From Apostichopus californicus (Eukaryota; Echinodermata; Holothuroidea; Aspidochirotida; Stichopodidae), in the NCBI GenBank assembly GCA_020650975.1, contig JAIPMN010001246.1, positions 689-36,149 of the forward strand: a DNA stretch of 35,461 nt, read 5' to 3'. The translations under genes were made by a program, and so were the position numbers. Positions 31,269 to 35,461 of the stretch are shown here, piece by piece (position 1 is the stretch's first letter; each line of letters begins with the position of its first letter). Under the pieces are notes generated by a model. It saw only the letters and a list, made by a program, of their open reading frames with translations, searched no databases and had not been told where the DNA came from.

Positions 31269-31592
31269 ATAGGCGTAGGAGCCCAATTTGATTGGGGAGA
31301 GGGGGGGTGGTGCTGTAACGACTTGCCCGAAAAATATAACCAAAATTTTTCGCGCGCTTCGCGCGCATTCAACATGTTAATGTACATATCATAAAGGCAT
31401 GCATCAGTAATTACATCGCATGCCAATTACAAACAATCATTTGCCGTGTTATTAACCTTCCATTAAGTTATAATTTCGGGGGAAGTCGTTACAATAATGA
31501 TAATATAAGTTTAACCATTCAAAAACACATTGCAATTGATTTTTCTTTCAGTAGGTGCCCGAAAAATTCTCAACATATTGGCCGAATTTTCC

Positions 31593-31638
31593 AAAAAATA
31601 TTTGGTTAGGGGCTGCAGCCCCCAACCAAATATTTTTT
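31593..31638. repeat. 46-bp near-perfect palindrome
   Basis: AAAAAATATTTGGTTAGGGG is followed by CTGCAG at the centre and then CCCCCAACCAAATATTTTTT, with one mismatched pair. Outer bases (TCTCAACAT.. / ..ATGTTGAGA) extend the inverted symmetry with an insertion in the left arm. It is probably a nested element or foldback remnant within the hAT-like element. Confidence 0.8.
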
Positions 31639-31855
31639 TAAGGATGTTGAGAAAACTTTAGAGCAGCTTACATTGCCTGGGAAGTGTCATTTCCAACGAT
31701 CTAGGAGGCCATTTTAGCTAAAAAAATCGGTACGCTGCGCGCCAACCCATGGTGGCGCTCCGCTTAGATAGTAACATGTCGCCCTCCCAAGAAACGGTCA
31801 AGCCCCCCCAGCGCCCCCCCACTGAAAAAATCCTGGCTACGCCACTGGGTGGCCC

Positions 31856-33776
31856 ACTCGGAAGAGCAGACTCTTCTATAGTTATAGCAGGGAGGTTCTA
31901 CGAGGTTCCTTGAAGAACCTCCATGGTGCTAGCAAGAGTCCCATTAATCATTGATCTGTACACTCGAAACCTACTGTTATTATTCCACATCCAAGGATTA
32001 CAGGTAACGATGAACATTTTATTTTGCGTATTGTGGAGTGAATCTTAACATATAATATTAACATTGACGGAATCATAATATTCGCCGCTACATCATGTGA
32101 AAGAAATTGATTCAAAACATATATGGTAACTTTTTTTGTAGAAACATTTGGGGATCGAGGGGGTTAAGATAAAAAACTCCCAGGTGGGCAATATGAGTGA
32201 ATAGGTTGAGAAGCACTGGTATACGGTTTTGTGATGTATCAAGATTCCATTCGGATGGTCATAGATTATGTACGACGATGCTGACTAGCAAAATAAGGCT
32301 TTTGCGACTTTTCAAATGATTATTTGGCGGCATGGACTAAACTCTACCTGCAACTAGTAAACAGCGATCAAAGTGGTGGCGGTAGACTGGAAGAGAGTTC
32401 TTTAAAATGTCAAATCCGATTGCATGTTACTTTTCTTTAATTTAAAAGACAGGGGCATGGAGAGATCGAGGGAGGAGGGGGGAGTAGGTTATCACTTTCT
32501 CGCTATCGTAAGTGACAATGTTAGAAGACTGTTTTTGGTGCACATTTTGATAGGAAACATTCACAACACGTCAGGCGACAATAGGACAGTGTGGATGGGA
32601 GAGAGGGGTGGAAGGAGAGAAACAAAGGAGTAGTCGGAAGGGAGATATTTATTATCCTTTTCTTATTCACATAAGTACGGCATGTGCACAGGGATGTTTG
32701 GACAAACTAGTGTTTTGGCAACATATGGTCACGTTAGGTGGTAATATGAATTGGGGGAGGGGAGGGGGGGGGGGAGTGTAGGACAAGAAGGGGATGGGTG
32801 AGTAGGCTGAATGGGGGAAATGAGTATTCTTTTCCGTTCTCATAAAGCTGCACCTAAATACCCTCCCAAAAACTTAAATCTTTCAAACTTAATAGTTGCA
32901 GGAAACAAAATTCGCGTGGGGTGGAAGGGGGAGTGGGTGGAAGGCAGAGGGGTGGGTTTATGTCCACTTTCAATTGCCCTAAAGAACAGGCATTTCCAAA
33001 ATTGTCTCCTGTAAAGAAAGATACAAACAAATGTCAAGTGCAACACATAAAATGTATAATGATCATGTGCTCCCTTCCTTCATAAGGTAAACAAATGTGA
33101 TTTTTTATATATATATAGTAATGTAAAAAACATTTATTAAATTGAATTGAACAAAAGATATACACCCATATATAACATCTGGTAAACCTATGATTACATA
33201 GAAAGAAATCAGTGAACATAAAGAATACACACCAATTTGAAGAAGTTTTGATTGGAAAACTTCTTATCATTGTAATGACAAGTAACATTGCAACATACTG
33301 AGTAATACGAACAAGGTAGGCTACAGCTATCTTGGTGCATTACACCTTCACCAATTTGTAGACCTACCGACATAATTCCTGCAACATGACCTGAAATGCA
33401 AAACTTGTTAAAGCATTAAGCAACCTCTCTTCTAGTTTGCTGCCCTCTACGTCTGCCTGATTTTTTCTCAATCTACTTTCTTATGCTGTTACTTTTTTCC
33501 CCTATCTCACAGGAGCTTCGGGCGATTTAAAACATTAAAATAATTGTCGGGACGATGTTTTCTTTCTTTTCTTCAAATAAAATATGGTAACCCTATACCT
33601 ACCCTTTCAAGAGACAGTTATCAATAATAGGAAGAAGAAAACCCTGTGAAGTATTAACTATGACGCAAGCAAGACAATTAACCGACAGTAAGACCAACTT
33701 TAAACAGAACAATGATCTAGAAACTAGATCCTATATAAACTACAAAGACTAACACACAAAGATAACAAAACACAAA
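31856..33776. other. Right flank, no recognised gene
   Basis: AT-rich sequence with G-rich patches (about 32755-32780, 32915-32950) and a short TA run near 33108. Open frames are short and G-run-driven. No RNA gene or mobile element boundary was recognised. Confidence 0.6.
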
Positions 33777-33987
33777 ACATATCAACAATCAATCAGACTC
33801 CTGCAGACTGTAAGCCAAACAGGACAATTAGAGAACTTTAAAGATACGAGCAGAAAGCTTTGATCCGGCAAAACCCCTTCAACATATCAACAACCAATCA
33901 GACTCCTGCAGACTGTAAGCCAAAACAGGACAATTAGCGAACTTTAATGATCTGAGCAGAAAGCTTTGATCCGGCGCCGACCAAAAC
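33777..33987. repeat. 105-bp tandem duplication
   Basis: ACATATCAACAATCAATCAG begins at 33777 and a near-identical ACATATCAACAACCAATCAG at 33882. Both continue ACTCCTGCAGACTGTAAGCC and end at GCTTTGATCCGGC. A handful of substitutions and one single-base indel separate the copies. Confidence 0.93.
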
Positions 33988-34985
33988 CTATATAATAGAC
34001 CACATACATAACCTCAGTCCAAAATTGACCCGAGTCCACTTATTGAACCTGGTGCATCTCGGGCCTCCTCCTTATCTACCTCATCCCTTGATTACTTGTG
34101 GGCTTCATCACACTTTTACCATCCACTATTTTCTTGAATTATGTCAAACAATACAATATGGATATTTTTGTATAAAACTACTTTTCGGAATCCATATCAT
34201 ATCGTCAAGGAAACGAGTGACTCCTTTGAATGATTCCCATATTAGATCAACATGACAGAGTTTAAACCTTTCTAATCCACTGATTCTGCTTTGTGTGTTT
34301 GGAAATGGAATCTTCCAACTACTTTTCAATAGAACCATGATTTCTCAAAATGTAGCGTCCACAAATAATATTGAACATACATGACAAGATAAGTGGCGCC
34401 ACATTTAAACATGTTGGCAAAAGCTTAAAGCAATCAAGATGTTGAAAAAAATCATTATTGGGAAATACATTTACCAATATGCCTAGAAATAATATGTAAA
34501 CATGACTCACCAATTTTTTTTTTTTTTTTTGTCTTTGCAAAATGATTCCTCACCCTCTTTTAGTAATTCAACATTTTTCAGCAAATTGATCAAATAGAAT
34601 GGATAGATTGCACATAAACACTACCATATATTGAATTTATCAAATTATGGGTTCTTACTATGTAGTGACGAACAATATGACAGCGAAATACTTTAATTAT
34701 GCATATCATAATTTTTGTTCCCCAAATAATCCGACATCTGTACCAATATCATACAAACATGGCTGGAGAGATGTGCAGGGTAGACAGGTGGGATACTTTA
34801 TAAAAGTAGTCTTATGGCCCGGGCTGCTGGCCCACATTATTGCAACATTGTGGGCCAATTTTTTTTTCTTTCCACAGCCACAGCCTTACATGAGATAACA
34901 ATTGAACAAACCGCAAAATACACATATTTGTATTATTCCAAAAATATTAGAATCACCCAATTGGGATAATATTGACTGTACTTTC
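33988..34985. other. Right flank, unassigned
   Basis: No recognised gene. Minus-strand frames at 34144-34338 and 34319-34540 look slightly protein-like (for example GLERFKLCHVDLIWESFKG), but they are short, unlinked and match no family I know. A small hairpin TGGCCCACA..TGTGGGCCA lies at 34828-34857. Confidence 0.5.
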
Positions 34986-35180
34986 AAAGCGGGTGTACTG
35001 ACAGTATGAATATCATGTTTCTATTCAATAAAGCTTAGGAACTGTTCATACTGTCAGTACGAGTGCTTTGAAGCATGATATAAGAAGACAGTAGGGTGTG
35101 GTATTAGCAATTAGAATCAGATAAAGTTTAGGAACTGTTCATACCGTTAATATGAGTGCTTTGGAGCATGATATTGGGGG
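34986..35180. repeat. Inverted plus direct repeat set
   Basis: GTACTGACAGTATGAA (34995-35010) is the exact reverse complement of TTCATACTGTCAGTAC (35045-35060). The block TTAGGAACTGTTCATACTGT continuing to GTGCTTTGAAGCATGATAT (about 35035-35083) recurs at about 35128-35177 with a few changes. So the same word occurs once inverted and twice direct. Confidence 0.85.
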
Positions 35181-35461
35181 GGGGGGAGAGTATATAGGAG
35201 TGATATTAGCATAATAAAATTGTCCTTACTGGCTGATGTTAATTAGTTATATGATTTTCCATGTCATTCTAATAATTTCAATGCACAGACAGTTATCACA
35301 TTAATAAATTGCAAGAATCAAGAAAAAAAAAAACTTTTCCAAAAATGTTGGTCTTTTCCAACAAATATTAAAACCATACTTAACAATAAAGTCAAGCTAA
35401 TAAACTGCATCCGGAATATTTTAGCACAGAATGTTTTTCCAAAATCAAAGACGCCTCTCCT
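35181..35461. other. Right edge, unassigned
   Basis: AT-rich sequence cut by the window end. No feature could be supported. Confidence 0.5.

Larger units (their letters stand above)
30899..31847. mobile_element. hAT-like non-autonomous composite element, 949 bp
   Basis: The inverted ends are CAGTGGCGTAGC and GCTACGCCACTG, flanked by the 8-bp direct repeat GGTGGCCC at 30891-30898 and 31848-31855. There is no transposase frame. The interior is a mosaic: G/C-run subterminal blocks, a decayed reverse-transcriptase fragment (about 31040-31268), a CGCGCGCTTCGCGCGC palindrome (31351-31368 region) and a long imperfect palindrome near 31593-31638. The right end is related to the intron 3 element. Confidence 0.88.

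Noticed and set aside
32424..33014. Short plus-strand frames rich in Gly, Arg and Glu
   Set aside because: They come from G-rich low-complexity DNA (GGGAGG-type runs). No motif, splice site set or conservation supports them.
34144..34540. Two adjacent minus-strand frames that look weakly protein-like
   Set aside because: They are in different frames with stops between them and match no family I know. They are left as unassigned flank.

Overview
This is animal (eukaryotic, intron-rich) genomic DNA. It holds one complete, recognisable protein-coding gene: sphingosine-1-phosphate lyase (SGPL1) on the minus strand. I assembled it by hand as 15 coding exons between 30303 (ATG) and 5525 (stop). 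Every junction has GT..AG sites and matching phase, giving a 1680-nt CDS (559 codons plus stop). The predicted PLP lysine is residue 351, close to Lys353 of the human enzyme. The deuterostome-like SGPL1, the very abundant short repeats and the CAGTGGCG-type transposon ends suggest a marine invertebrate, perhaps an echinoderm. The species cannot be fixed from the sequence alone.

Layout. 1-1345 is a tandem array with a unit of about 315 bp, cut by the window start and decaying rightwards. 1346-5524 is flank and 3'UTR territory with no recognised gene. 5525-30303 is SGPL1. The last twelve introns are short to medium and several are filled with private tandem repeats: a 48-bp array in intron 13, a 57-bp array in intron 11 that copies the exon 11/intron 11 boundary, and an old roughly 60-bp array in intron 8. 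Intron 9 carries a perfect 77-bp foldback, intron 3 a 380-bp hAT-like element with an 8-bp target duplication, and intron 5 a 16-N gap and a tRNA-like hairpin. Introns 1 and 2 (8.2 and 4.0 kb) are unusually rich in TACTGTA/TACAGTA-type palindromic words.

30304-30898 is the upstream region, with a GC box, an M-box/CLEAR-like site and a possible divergent start. 30899-31847 is a second hAT-like element with an 8-bp target duplication; it contains a decayed non-LTR reverse transcriptase fragment. 31848-35461 has no recognised gene but several local duplications.

Functionally there is one gene. S1P lyase is the ER-membrane, PLP-dependent enzyme that irreversibly splits phosphorylated sphingoid bases and so ends the sphingolipid degradation pathway. 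Everything else visible is repeat, transposon-derived or unassigned sequence. No rRNA, complete tRNA or CRISPR was seen.
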